Shown piece by piece: positions 7,092 to 13,490 of a stretch of 13,636 nucleotides of DNA. The notes beneath the pieces are model-generated. The model was not told the DNA's origin. It searched no databases and saw only the letters and a program-made list of their open reading frames with translations. This DNA comes from Candidatus Nanopelagicales bacterium. Its GTDB lineage: Bacteria; Actinomycetota; Actinomycetes; S36-B12. The DNA is taken from positions 1 through 13,636 of the forward strand of contig JAURQC010000015.1 of the NCBI GenBank assembly GCA_030836325.1. The letters run 5' to 3'. The position numbers and the translations under genes are program-made. How positions within the stretch are numbered: the stretch's first letter is position 1; each line of letters begins with the position of its first letter.

Positions 7092-8234
7092 GTGGCCAAC
7101 CAACCAAACTCCGATGCCATCCATGCAGCCCTTGCGACTGTCGAGGATCCGGAGATCCATCGACCGATCACTGAGATCGGAATGCTCAAGAGCGTCGACA
7201 TTCGAAAAGGTGGCGTCGTCGAGGTCGGTGTCTACCTGACCGTCGAGGGTTGCCCGATGCGGTCGACCATCACCGACCGCGTGATTGATGCCGTCATGAA
7301 GGTGCCAGACGTCTCTAAAGTGGACGTTCACCTGGATGTCATGAGCGATGAACAGCGCGCGGAGCTGAAGAAGTTGCTACGCGGCCACGATGCTCGCGAG
7401 ATCCAGTTCACCCAGCCCGGTTCGACCACCAAGATTTTCGCAATCGCCTCGGGCAAGGGTGGGGTCGGTAAGTCGTCGGTAACAGCCAACCTCGCGGTTT
7501 CGCTCGCTAGCCAGGGCCTGAGCGTGGGCCTGTTGGACGCAGACGTGTACGGCCACTCCATTCCGCGCATCCTCGGCGCTACCAATCCGCCGACCATGGT
7601 CGAAGGCATGCTCATGCCACCACAGGCCTACGGCGTCCGACTCATCTCGATGCTTCCATTCAAGCCCGGCGGCGTCGAGACACCCGTCGCCTTCCGCGGC
7701 CCGATGCTGCACCGCGCCCTCGAACAATTCCTGTCAGATGTATGGTGGGGCGACCTTGACGTCCTCCTGCTCGACCTTCCCCCGGGCACCGGCGACATCG
7801 CCATCTCGACGGCGCAACTTCTCCCACACGCTGAGATCGTTGTCGTCACCACCCCTCAACTGGGTTCCTCCGATGTCGCAGTTCGCGCAGGAACACTCGC
7901 CGAGCAGACCCATCAGAAGGTCCTGGGCGTTGTCGAGAACATGAGCTCCTTCCCATGCCCGCACTGCGGAGAACCCCTCGACCTCTTCGGGGTCGGCGGT
8001 GGTGACCTCGTGGCGGAGCAACTCAGCAAAGTTCTGGGAGCGGATATCCCCGTGCTCGGCCGGATCCCGTTCGATCCTCGGCTACGCGAGGGCGGAGACA
8101 GCGGTCATCCCTTGGTGATTGCCCAACCCGAGGCTCCAGCGAGCATCGCGCTGCGCGACATCGCTTCGACACTTGGCAATCGACCACGCGGCCTGGCGGG
8201 CATGCAGCTCGGTATTTCACCGAACAGCCGCTGA
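7092..8234 (+). CDS. mrp: Iron-sulfur cluster carrier ATPase Mrp/ApbC
   Basis: The 380-residue P-loop ATPase of the Mrp/NBP35 family carries Fe-S clusters to target apoproteins in the cytosol. It has an N-terminal MIP18/DUF59 domain (about 1-90, with EDPEIHRPITEIGM and EGCPMRSTI). The deviant Walker A follows (GKGGVGKSS, 121-129), then LLDADVYGHSIPR (about 147-159), LLLDLPPGTGD (about 215-225) and the CPHC pair (C279, C282) that binds the bridging cluster in the dimer. Length and order match full actinobacterial Mrp proteins. It follows the DUF1003 gene by 20 nt on the same strand, the order seen in mycobacteria. No cluster-assembly (suf) genes are in the window. Start GTG 7092 fits the DUF59 N-terminus and the -10 6 nt before it. 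Confidence 0.96.
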   Translation: MANQPNSDAIHAALATVEDPEIHRPITEIGMLKSVDIRKGGVVEVGVYLTVEGCPMRSTITDRVIDAVMKVPDVSKVDVHLDVMSDEQRAELKKLLRGHDAREIQFTQPGSTTKIFAIASGKGGVGKSSVTANLAVSLASQGLSVGLLDADVYGHSIPRILGATNPPTMVEGMLMPPQAYGVRLISMLPFKPGGVETPVAFRGPMLHRALEQFLSDVWWGDLDVLLLDLPPGTGDIAISTAQLLPHAEIVVVTTPQLGSSDVAVRAGTLAEQTHQKVLGVVENMSSFPCPHCGEPLDLFGVGGGDLVAEQLSKVLGADIPVLGRIPFDPRLREGGDSGHPLVIAQPEAPASIALRDIASTLGNRPRGLAGMQLGISPNSR

Positions 8235-8246
8235 CCGTCGACCGTC

Positions 8247-8627
8247 CTAAGAGAGGTCGGGGTCGAACGATTGGGACGACTGCGGCGACCTATTCGCTGG
8301 GCCTGACTGTTCCGGCTCGCTCGAATTTGCCGCGTTCGCCCCAGAACCCTTGGATCGCGACTCGACGTCGTCAACATCGTCGTCTAGCAAACCCGACGCC
8401 AATCGCTTCGGATGAAGATCTCTGAAGTCCTTGAAGGTATTCATCGTGTCTGAAAAATCAACGCCGGCCGAATCCACGATCTCCTTGCGGGCGGATGTGG
8501 CCATCTCGCGGATCTGACGCACCCAGCGACCAGCATCGGCGGCGGCTTTCGGCAGTCTCTCCGGGCCGAAGATCAGCAAACCGATCACCGCGAGGGCGAG
8601 CAGTTCACCGATACCGATGTCAAACAT
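8247..8627 (-). CDS. tatB: Sec-independent protein translocase TatB
   Basis: The 126-residue protein has a single N-terminal membrane helix with the hallmark FDIGIGELLALAVIGLLIFG, then PERLPK at the hinge and an amphipathic helix (about 28-60). The tail is acidic and poorly ordered. With TatC, TatB forms the receptor that binds twin-arginine signal peptides of folded exported proteins. The Phe-Asp-Ile-Gly start and the Glu in the helix are typical of TatB rather than TatA. The frame stays open upstream to 9020, but only through htrA. ATG 8627 begins 1 nt after the htrA stop (TGACATG), so its translation is probably coupled to htrA. tatC is not in the window. The 3' end converges on mrp with 12 nt between stops. 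Confidence 0.95.
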   Translation of the reverse strand: MFDIGIGELLALAVIGLLIFGPERLPKAAADAGRWVRQIREMATSARKEIVDSAGVDFSDTMNTFKDFRDLHPKRLASGLLDDDVDDVESRSKGSGANAANSSEPEQSGPANRSPQSSQSFDPDLS

Positions 8628-8628
8628 G

Positions 8629-10020
8629 TCAGCCGATCTCTTCCGAGCCACCAAGCACGAGATCGACAGTGCGAGACTCACCACCGCGCAAGAACGTAAT
8701 GCTGACCGTGTCTCCCGGGGCAAAGTTTCGAATAGCCACGACAAGTTCGGTCGAATCCGTGGTCTCTCGACCGGCGAGTGCGGTGATGACGTCCCCATTG
8801 CGCAGGCCCGCTGCCTCTGCAGGGCCACCCGGATTGACCTCGCTGATCCGCGAGCCACCGTCGGTGTAGGTCGTATCCAGTGTGACGCCGATGATGGGCG
8901 TCTTCGAATCACCGGTGGCGATGATCTCCTCCGCAATCCGCTTCGCGGAGTTGACCGGAATAGCAAATCCGAGCCCGATGGATCCAGCGTCTCCATTGAA
9001 GGACGGCGCGAGCGTGGCAATCGCCGAGTTCACGCCAATCACCTGACCGGCGCTGTTCAGCAGCGGACCACCCGAGTTTCCGGGATTGATAGCCGCGTCC
9101 GTCTGCAAAGCATTGATGTAGGCCATCTCGCCTTGACCACCGGCTGTGACAGGACGATCCAAGGAGGAAATGATCCCCGCAGTGACCGTGCCCTCCAAAC
9201 CCAACGGTGCACCGATGGCGATCGCTACGTCACCGACGTTGGCTTGATCAGAATCGCCCAGGCGGACGATGGGCAGGTCGGTCGCCTCCACCTTCAGCAC
9301 CGCGAGGTCGTAGGCAGAATTACGTCCCACGATCTCGGCCTCGGCGCTGTCTCCATTTTCGAAGAAGACCGTCAGCGAACCGCCGTCGGCAGCCGGTGCA
9401 GCCACATGGTTGTTCGTCAGGATGTAGCCATCGGGTCGGATCACGAAACCCGATCCGCTGCCTTGATCACCGTTGTTCTCGATGGCGATTGAGACGACGC
9501 CCGGCAGAACCGAAGAGACCATCTCGGCAATGGACGCCGGAAGCTCATCCGGGGGGATCGGGTCAGATGCGATAGACGACGGCTGCGGCGCAGGGGCCGA
9601 CACGGTTGCGGGAGTCGCTGTCGTGTCCACAGCCCGACCGATGACATAGCCGGCCAGACCAGCGAAGGTGCCGACCACCAAGGACACGACCGTGGCGATG
9701 ACGATCACGCCCAAGAGCCCAAGGCCGGAGCGACCGGCGGTTTTCGTATGGGGCCGCGCATGCTGACCAGCGTGGCCATAGGGACCCCCTGCCGGGGCCG
9801 ATCCGTAGGCCGCTCCTGGGCCCGGAGGTGGTGGCGGTGGCGTTGAGCCATAAGCCACGAAGTTGGGATAACCGGCGGGAGTTGTCGGTTGGGCCGGTGG
9901 TTGGGCCGGTGCTTGGCTGACAGGGGTCACAGCCGGGGCCGGGCTGACCGCCGGGATCGGTCCGGTGGAGGTGCCATCGGGTGATCCACCCGACTCCTCG
10001 CGGGGACTTTCGTCGGTCAC
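8629..10020 (-). CDS. htrA: HtrA/DegP-type membrane-anchored serine protease with PDZ domain
   Basis: The 463-residue protein is an S1C serine protease for quality control of exported proteins. It has a long Pro/Ala/Gly-rich cytosolic N-terminus (about 1-95), one membrane helix (about 99-124), and an extracytoplasmic trypsin-like domain (about 165-370) with the triad H205 (LTNNHV), D238 (AYDLAV) and S316 (GNSGGP). One PDZ domain (about 375-458, with ISEVNPGGPAEAAGLRNGD) follows. This matches mycobacterial HtrA/PepD proteins. The frame is open to 10107, but GTG 10020 (MTDESPRE) is chosen because AAGGGCGG lies about 9 nt upstream and the longer form would cross the promoter. It is followed immediately by tatB. 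In mycobacteria sigE and rseA precede htrA; here the upstream gene is the divergent O-methyltransferase. Confidence 0.95.
   Translation of the reverse strand: MTDESPREESGGSPDGTSTGPIPAVSPAPAVTPVSQAPAQPPAQPTTPAGYPNFVAYGSTPPPPPPGPGAAYGSAPAGGPYGHAGQHARPHTKTAGRSGLGLLGVIVIATVVSLVVGTFAGLAGYVIGRAVDTTATPATVSAPAPQPSSIASDPIPPDELPASIAEMVSSVLPGVVSIAIENNGDQGSGSGFVIRPDGYILTNNHVAAPAADGGSLTVFFENGDSAEAEIVGRNSAYDLAVLKVEATDLPIVRLGDSDQANVGDVAIAIGAPLGLEGTVTAGIISSLDRPVTAGGQGEMAYINALQTDAAINPGNSGGPLLNSAGQVIGVNSAIATLAPSFNGDAGSIGLGFAIPVNSAKRIAEEIIATGDSKTPIIGVTLDTTYTDGGSRISEVNPGGPAEAAGLRNGDVITALAGRETTDSTELVVAIRNFAPGDTVSITFLRGGESRTVDLVLGGSEEIG
9887..9910 (-). repeat. 12-bp tandem duplication in the htrA low-complexity region
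   Basis: GGTTGGGCCGGT occurs twice in tandem without mismatch. On the coding strand it encodes a repeated Pro-Ala-Gln-Pro unit in the disordered N-terminus of HtrA. It keeps frame and is likely a length-variable site. Confidence 0.7.
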
Positions 10021-10064
10021 GAAGCTCAGCCGCCCTTCTGTTTGCCTCGGGGCTATGTCCCCTA

Positions 10065-10074
10065 AGGCTAGGCT
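10065..10074. promoter_or_regulatory. Compact bidirectional promoter: htrA (-) and O-methyltransferase (+)
   Basis: AGGCTAGGCT contains TAGGCT on the plus strand (10069-10074) and TAGCCT on the minus strand (10070-10065), sharing the central TA. The inferred leaders are about 44 nt for the methyltransferase and about 38 nt for htrA, and both contain a purine-rich ribosome site. No consensus -35 is seen for either. No typical ECF-sigma promoter was recognised before htrA. Confidence 0.4.
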
Positions 10075-10124
10075 GCGTTTGTTCGCCGGGCACATCCGCG
10101 GGGGCATCGGGAGGAAAGCGCGCT

Positions 10125-10784
10125 ATGTCATCGACGTCACCGAAGTCCGCGAGTCCGGTGAGTTTCGCCCAATTCGCCGATTCCTGGATCCCCGAGAACG
10201 ACGCCCTCGCCAACGCACGGGAGCGAGCTCGGGAGTTCGGAATCACCTCAGTATCGCCGGCGACCGGGCGCTTTTTGACCTTCCTCGTCTCAAGCCTGCA
10301 GGCCCAAGCCGTTGTCGAGGTCGGCACCGGCACGGGTGTCTCGGGTGCGTGCCTCGCGGCTGGAATGACACCTGGTGGAACGCTGACCACCATCGACACG
10401 GAGGCCGAGTACCAGCGTCACGCCCGCGAGACCCTTAAGCAGTCGGGACACGAGCCATCACGGACTAGATTCATCGCCGGACGGGCGCTGGACGTCCTAC
10501 CGCGTATGTCCGATGGCGCCTACGACGTCGTCGTCGTTGATGCTGATCGCGGTGAGTATCCGGCCATTCTCAACCAAGCAAAAAGGTTGCTCCGTATCGG
10601 TGGAGTAGTGGCCTTTATCGGCATCGGAGAAGACGACATGGTCGCCGATCCTTCTCGACGAGACGCTGAGGCGGCCTCGGTCAAAGAACTTGCCACCAGT
10701 TTGCGAGATGACACTGACTGGAGCGCCACTCCGCTCGTCGAGGGAGACGGAATGCTCGTGGCGTGCTTACTGCGCCGGGACTAA
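10125..10784 (+). CDS. SAM-dependent O-methyltransferase family protein, metal site altered
   Basis: The 219-residue class I methyltransferase-fold protein resembles the catechol/caffeoyl-CoA O-methyltransferase-like family (mycobacterial Rv1220c type). The SAM site is clear: VVEVGTGTGVSG (63-74) is motif I, LTTIDTE (about 97-103) holds the acidic residue for the ribose, and YDVVVVDADRGEY (133-145) is motif IV with D139 in the place of the first metal ligand. In metal-dependent members the strand after RLLRPGG ends in Asp-Asn, which supplies the other two ligands. Here RLLRIGGVVAFIGIGEDDMVADP has Ile165-Gly166 at that place, so metal binding and catalysis are in doubt. Substrate is unknown. 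Start ATG 10125 has GGGAGGA about 9 nt upstream; the open frame back to 9981 crosses htrA and is rejected. It is divergent from htrA. Confidence 0.88.
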   Translation: MSSTSPKSASPVSFAQFADSWIPENDALANARERAREFGITSVSPATGRFLTFLVSSLQAQAVVEVGTGTGVSGACLAAGMTPGGTLTTIDTEAEYQRHARETLKQSGHEPSRTRFIAGRALDVLPRMSDGAYDVVVVDADRGEYPAILNQAKRLLRIGGVVAFIGIGEDDMVADPSRRDAEAASVKELATSLRDDTDWSATPLVEGDGMLVACLLRRD

Positions 10785-10798
10785 CGACGCGATAGGAA

Positions 10799-10817
10799 CC
10801 GAGGGCCAGAACCTCGG
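10799..10817. terminator. Hairpin between convergent genes, possible bidirectional terminator
   Basis: CCGAGG and CCTCGG form a perfect 6-bp stem around a 7-nt loop, 14 nt after the methyltransferase stop and 18 nt after the DUF3117 stop on the other strand. No U-tract follows on either side, so it would have to act as one of the T-less terminators proposed in actinobacteria. Confidence 0.35.
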
Positions 10818-10835
10818 AGAAGGTGAACCAGAGGG

Positions 10836-11003
10836 TTACGGAAGAGCGCCGGTGAGTGCCTCGCCCAGGTTCTTGACTTCCTCGGCGTTCAACTCGACGA
10901 CAAGCCGGCCGCCGCCTTCGAGGGGCACCCGCATGACATAACCCCGACCCTCCTTGGTCACCTCGAGCGGGCCATCGCCCGTCCGCGGCTTCATCGCGGC
11001 CAT
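10836..11003 (-). CDS. DUF3117 small conserved actinobacterial protein
   Basis: This 55-residue protein begins MAAMKPRTGDGPLEVTKEGR and continues with RVPLEGGGRLVVELNAEEV, the recognisable DUF3117 sequence (mycobacterial Rv1211 type). It appears to be a small beta-rich soluble protein with a short C-terminal helix; its function is unknown. The frame is open further upstream to 11153, but ATG 11003 is chosen because GAAGGGGAC lies just before it and because family members start at MAAMKPRTGDGP. It lies 112 nt after the SRPBCC gene and appears to have its own promoter. Its strong conservation of length and sequence across actinobacteria is known; no catalytic motif is visible. Confidence 0.93.
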   Translation of the reverse strand: MAAMKPRTGDGPLEVTKEGRGYVMRVPLEGGGRLVVELNAEEVKNLGEALTGALP

Positions 11004-11093
11004 ATCCGTCCCCTTCCGATCATCATCTCGACACGCCTGGAAAGCGCCCCGGGAAAGCTCTGCCAGCACCTGTGCACCGGCTGTCGAGGCTCT

Positions 11094-11112
11094 ATTATCC
11101 CGGGTCACCCGG
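11094..11112 (-). promoter_or_regulatory. Promoter of DUF3117 gene with adjoining palindrome
   Basis: On the minus strand GATAAT (11099-11094) is a good -10 element, giving an inferred leader of about 80 nt before the DUF3117 ATG. Directly upstream, at 11112-11100, is the 13-bp palindrome CCGGGTGACCCGG, with arms CCGGGT and ACCCGG around one base. It occupies the spacer between -10 and the expected -35, a usual site for an operator. It could also be chance in GC-rich DNA. Confidence 0.4.
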
Positions 11113-11115
11113 AAC

Positions 11116-11571
11116 TCAGCGCGGCAGGGTGCCGGTCTCGACCAGTGACGCAAACTTGCGCAACGATTGCTTCACACTGGCAACAATGGCCGGTTTCACG
11201 AGGGGCCAGCCCAGACGAGCGAGGGGCCCTGGCGGCAACTCGAGTTCCTCGCGCCACACAAAGCGACTGCGACCATCGGGTAGAGCGAGTACCTCCATGG
11301 CGCCGGGCCCCCGGACAACCGACCCGGTATGCAGGACGTCGATCCGGTATGGCCGCTCCCAGCGGGTGATAGTCATGGTGTCCCAAAATCCGACCGGCCC
11401 GATGCCCGTCCAGGCCGCCAGTTCGGACTGCGTGCTCCGGCCGTCGCCGCTTCGGACCTCGACCTTGGTGCCCAACATCCATTCGTCCTGCCTGGCCCAC
11501 TGGCTCAAAGCATCGAAGACCGCCTCGGCCGGGGCGTTGACCACGATGTCGAAGGACAGGCGGGTGCTCAT
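11116..11571 (-). CDS. SRPBCC-fold (polyketide cyclase/START-like) protein
   Basis: The 151-residue protein begins with the SRPBCC pattern FDIVVNAPAEAVFDALSQWARQDEWM. It continues with alternating strands (GVGFWDTMTITRW-like centre, RFVWREELELPPG) and a long C-terminal helix (about 125-147, VKPAIVASVKQSLRKFASLVE), giving a helix-grip fold with a hydrophobic cavity. Such proteins bind or process lipids, polyketides or other hydrophobic ligands; the ligand here is unknown and no catalytic residue can be named. Its ATG overlaps the stop of the DivIVA-like gene by 4 nt (ATGA), so translation is coupled. It ends the run dapE-LOG-DivIVA-like-SRPBCC. Confidence 0.85.
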   Translation of the reverse strand: MSTRLSFDIVVNAPAEAVFDALSQWARQDEWMLGTKVEVRSGDGRSTQSELAAWTGIGPVGFWDTMTITRWERPYRIDVLHTGSVVRGPGAMEVLALPDGRSRFVWREELELPPGPLARLGWPLVKPAIVASVKQSLRKFASLVETGTLPR

Positions 11572-11807
11572 CGACGCGGCTTGGGGTTCTTCAGCGCCTC
11601 GATCTCGGACTGCAACTCAGCGATAGTGGCGTCCACCTCGTCCATTCGGTATCCGCGTAGAACGACATCGAATGATGGATCACCGCCACGCTCATCCGGC
11701 CGGAGGTCACTCCCTGCATCCGGTAGCTCCGCGTCGAACCGTCCGACCACGAACCAGGCAGCGGCTGCGACCACCGCCAATCCGATGACGACGAACACCA
11801 AGGTCAT
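11568..11807 (-). CDS. DivIVA-domain mini-protein with N-terminal membrane helix
   Basis: The 79-residue protein has one N-terminal membrane helix (about 2-21, TLVFVVIGLAVVAAAAWFVV), a charged linker, then DVVLRGYRMDEVDATIAELQSEIEAL (about 47-72). The LRGYRMDEVD core is the short DivIVA/DivI1A motif used by cell-pole and septum proteins, followed by the start of a coiled coil. It corresponds to the mycobacterial Rv1209 type. A role at the membrane in cell growth is possible but not demonstrated. ATG 11807 lies 4 nt after the stop of the LOG gene, with GGTGGAATGA upstream as ribosome site. The frame continues to 11954 through that gene, which is rejected as a start because the membrane helix begins at 11807. 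Confidence 0.82.
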   Translation of the reverse strand: MTLVFVVIGLAVVAAAAWFVVGRFDAELPDAGSDLRPDERGGDPSFDVVLRGYRMDEVDATIAELQSEIEALKNPKPRR

Positions 11808-11811
11808 GACT

Positions 11812-12396
11812 TCATTCCACCACGGTTGCGTTCGATGGTGCGCCAGACCCTGCAAGCGCTGCGAGTGCGTCGTCGACGGTGGTCGTCCAGTGGACACGAT
11901 CAACACTGGCCTGGCTGACGAAGCCTCGTTCCACCCAGGCATAAACCTGAGCACGAAGGAGGGCGTAGTCGTCCCACGGATCGAGAACCACGACCGGTTT
12001 GTCGTGCATGGTCAAAGACCGCGACGTCCACACCTCCATAAGTTCCTCGAGAGTGCCGATACCTCCGGGGAGCGCTAGAAAAGCATCGGATCGCTCGTCC
12101 ATGATCCCCTTGCGTTGGCGCATGTCGTGCGTCACGACAAGTTCGTCCGCATCCAGATCCGCCACCTCGCGATCCTTCAGCGCTTGCGGGATCACGCCAA
12201 TCGTGTGGCCGCCGCTAGCTCGGACCGCACGCACTAGTCGACCCATCATCGAGACCGATCCACCGCCAGAGACGCACGTCCATGAACGGCTACCCAACGC
12301 GATACCTACGTCGTCGGCTAATTCAAGGTAACGCGGATCGATGCTGTCGCTTGAGGAGCAAAAGACACAGACCGCTGGGGCAGCGCTGGACGACAC
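11812..12396 (-). CDS. LOG-family (TIGR00730) nucleotide-processing protein
   Basis: The 194-residue Rossmann-like protein belongs to the LOG/lysine-decarboxylase-like family, whose characterised members are phosphoribohydrolases releasing cytokinin or other bases from nucleoside monophosphates. Motifs are AVCVFCSSSD at the N-terminus, SGGGSVSMMG (43-52), HDMRQRKGIM (90-99) and LPGGIGTLEEL (109-119), the last being the catalytic PGGxGTxxE signature with its Arg/Lys partner upstream. It should not be called lysine decarboxylase. In mycobacteria the Rv1205 protein of this family makes cytokinin-like products. The start is GTG 12396, 9 nt after the dapE stop, without Shine-Dalgarno but with a -10 overlapping the dapE stop. 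It is followed at 4 nt by the DivIVA-like gene. Confidence 0.92.
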   Translation of the reverse strand: MSSSAAPAVCVFCSSSDSIDPRYLELADDVGIALGSRSWTCVSGGGSVSMMGRLVRAVRASGGHTIGVIPQALKDREVADLDADELVVTHDMRQRKGIMDERSDAFLALPGGIGTLEELMEVWTSRSLTMHDKPVVVLDPWDDYALLRAQVYAWVERGFVSQASVDRVHWTTTVDDALAALAGSGAPSNATVVE

Positions 12397-12402
12397 GAGG
12401 TG

Positions 12403-12408
12403 AGCCTA
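12403..12408 (-). promoter_or_regulatory. -10 element for a leaderless LOG transcript, overlapping the dapE stop
   Basis: TAGGCT on the minus strand is followed by 6 nt (CACCTC) and the GTG start. Its first three bases are the dapE stop codon TAG. A marginal -35, TTGGCT at 12433-12428, lies 19 bp upstream inside dapE. Confidence 0.5.
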
Positions 12409-13473
12409 GGCGCCGTTCTGGCCGACGAGCCAAGAGTGCAAGGCAGTGTGGACTTTGCGCACTTCATCGATACGGACGTTTTCGTCGACGGTGTGCGCGA
12501 TGGTCGGGTCTCCAGGCCCAAAGTTCAGTGCCGGGGTTCCCGCATGGGAAAAGCGTGCCACGTCCGTCCACCCGAATTTCGGCTCAACTTCACCGCCCAT
12601 TGCCTCGACAAAACGCACAACGACCGGTTGGTCGAGTCCTGGGCGTGCTCCCGGAGCTTCATCGACCACCGTGATGTCAAAACCGTCGAAAACCTCGCGT
12701 ACGTGCTCGATTGCATCCGGAACGGAAAGGTCGGGCGCGAATCGGTAATTGACGGTGACCACGCACTCATCGGGAATCACGTTTCCGGCAACCCCGCCAC
12801 GGATGCCGACCGCATTCAATCCCTCGCGATAACGCAAGCCGTCGACGATCGGGGCGCGCGGCGCGTAGTCGGCTAGCCGAGACAGCACATCAACCGCTCC
12901 GTGGATCGCATTGCTCCCTTGCCACGAGCGGGCGCTGTGCGCGCGTTCGCCCGGGATGCCTACTTCAACACGGATGGTGCCCTGGCAGCCACCTTCGATG
13001 ACTGCGTTGCTCGGTTCCATAACGATCGCAAGGTCCGCATGGAGCAGGTTTGGGTCCTCCTGGGCAAGGCGTGCCAGTCCGTTGTGGACTGCGGCAACCT
13101 CCTCACAGTCGTAGAAGATGAAGCGCACACCCACGTGTGGATCCGCGACGTCATGGGCGAGTTTTAGGGCGACGGCGACGCCACCTTTCATGTCGCACGA
13201 ACCCAGGCCGTACAGGCGATTTCCGTCGATCCGATGTCGCAGATTGCCCGCTGCCGGGACGGTGTCGAGGTGTCCGGCGATGACCACGGCAGGTGGCTTT
13301 CCGGTCGTTTCGGCAACCACTGCGTTGCCCGATCGACGAACTGTCAGGTGCTGACACTCGCGCAGTGCTGCTTCCACGAGATCGGCGATCTGATGTTCGT
13401 CGTGGGACTCACTGGGAATATCGACAAGCGCGGCAGTGAGGTCGATGACGTCCGCTGAGAGATCAAGGTGCAC
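12406..13473 (-). CDS. dapE: Succinyl-diaminopimelate desuccinylase
   Basis: The 355-residue M20-family metallopeptidase hydrolyses N-succinyl-LL-diaminopimelate to LL-diaminopimelate and succinate in the lysine/peptidoglycan pathway. The di-zinc site is complete: H68 and the catalytic D70 in AGHLDTVP, bridging D94 in GSCDMKGG, catalytic E124 and ligand E125 in YDCEEV, E153 in VMEPS, and H327 in IAHTVDE near the C-terminus. The dimerisation lid spans about 165-280. M20 enzymes are often misnamed, but the divergent dapD, whose enzyme makes the succinylated intermediate, supports DapE. The GTG start gives MHLDLSADV and has no Shine-Dalgarno; a -10 6 nt upstream points to a leaderless mRNA. The TAG stop is shared with the -10 of the LOG gene. 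Confidence 0.96.
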   Translation of the reverse strand: MHLDLSADVIDLTAALVDIPSESHDEHQIADLVEAALRECQHLTVRRSGNAVVAETTGKPPAVVIAGHLDTVPAAGNLRHRIDGNRLYGLGSCDMKGGVAVALKLAHDVADPHVGVRFIFYDCEEVAAVHNGLARLAQEDPNLLHADLAIVMEPSNAVIEGGCQGTIRVEVGIPGERAHSARSWQGSNAIHGAVDVLSRLADYAPRAPIVDGLRYREGLNAVGIRGGVAGNVIPDECVVTVNYRFAPDLSVPDAIEHVREVFDGFDITVVDEAPGARPGLDQPVVVRFVEAMGGEVEPKFGWTDVARFSHAGTPALNFGPGDPTIAHTVDENVRIDEVRKVHTALHSWLVGQNGA

Positions 13474-13478
13474 GTGGA

Positions 13479-13485
13479 TACGGTA
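13479..13485. promoter_or_regulatory. Symmetric bidirectional -10 element for dapE (-) and dapD (+), both leaderless
   Basis: TACGGTA reads TACGGT on the plus strand (13479-13484) and TACCGT on the minus strand (13485-13480). On each strand exactly 6 nt separate the element from a GTG start: AGCCCG before dapD and ATCCAC before dapE. The starts are only 17 bp apart, and neither gene has a Shine-Dalgarno. No consensus -35 is visible on either side; any such contacts would lie inside the opposite coding region. Confidence 0.6.
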
Positions 13486-13490
13486 GCCCG

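Noticed and set aside
8232..8260. Possible hairpin (CGACC/GGTCG) between the mrp and tatB stops
   Set aside because: Only 5 bp with an 11-nt loop, no T-run, and lying partly in tatB; not enough to call a terminator.
8617..9492. Plus-strand open frame of 291 codons opposite htrA
   Set aside because: Antisense to htrA, whose catalytic triad and PDZ domain are intact; the translation has no domain or membrane pattern.
9780..9960. GC-rich low-complexity DNA with many GGTGG and GGCCGG runs
   Set aside because: Explained by the Pro/Ala/Gly-rich N-terminus of HtrA, as in its homologues; only the exact 12-bp tandem duplication was kept as a feature.
9563..10399. Minus-strand open frame of 278 codons covering the htrA N-terminus, the divergent promoter and the O-methyltransferase start
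   Set aside because: Overlaps two real genes on both strands and gives low-complexity sequence.
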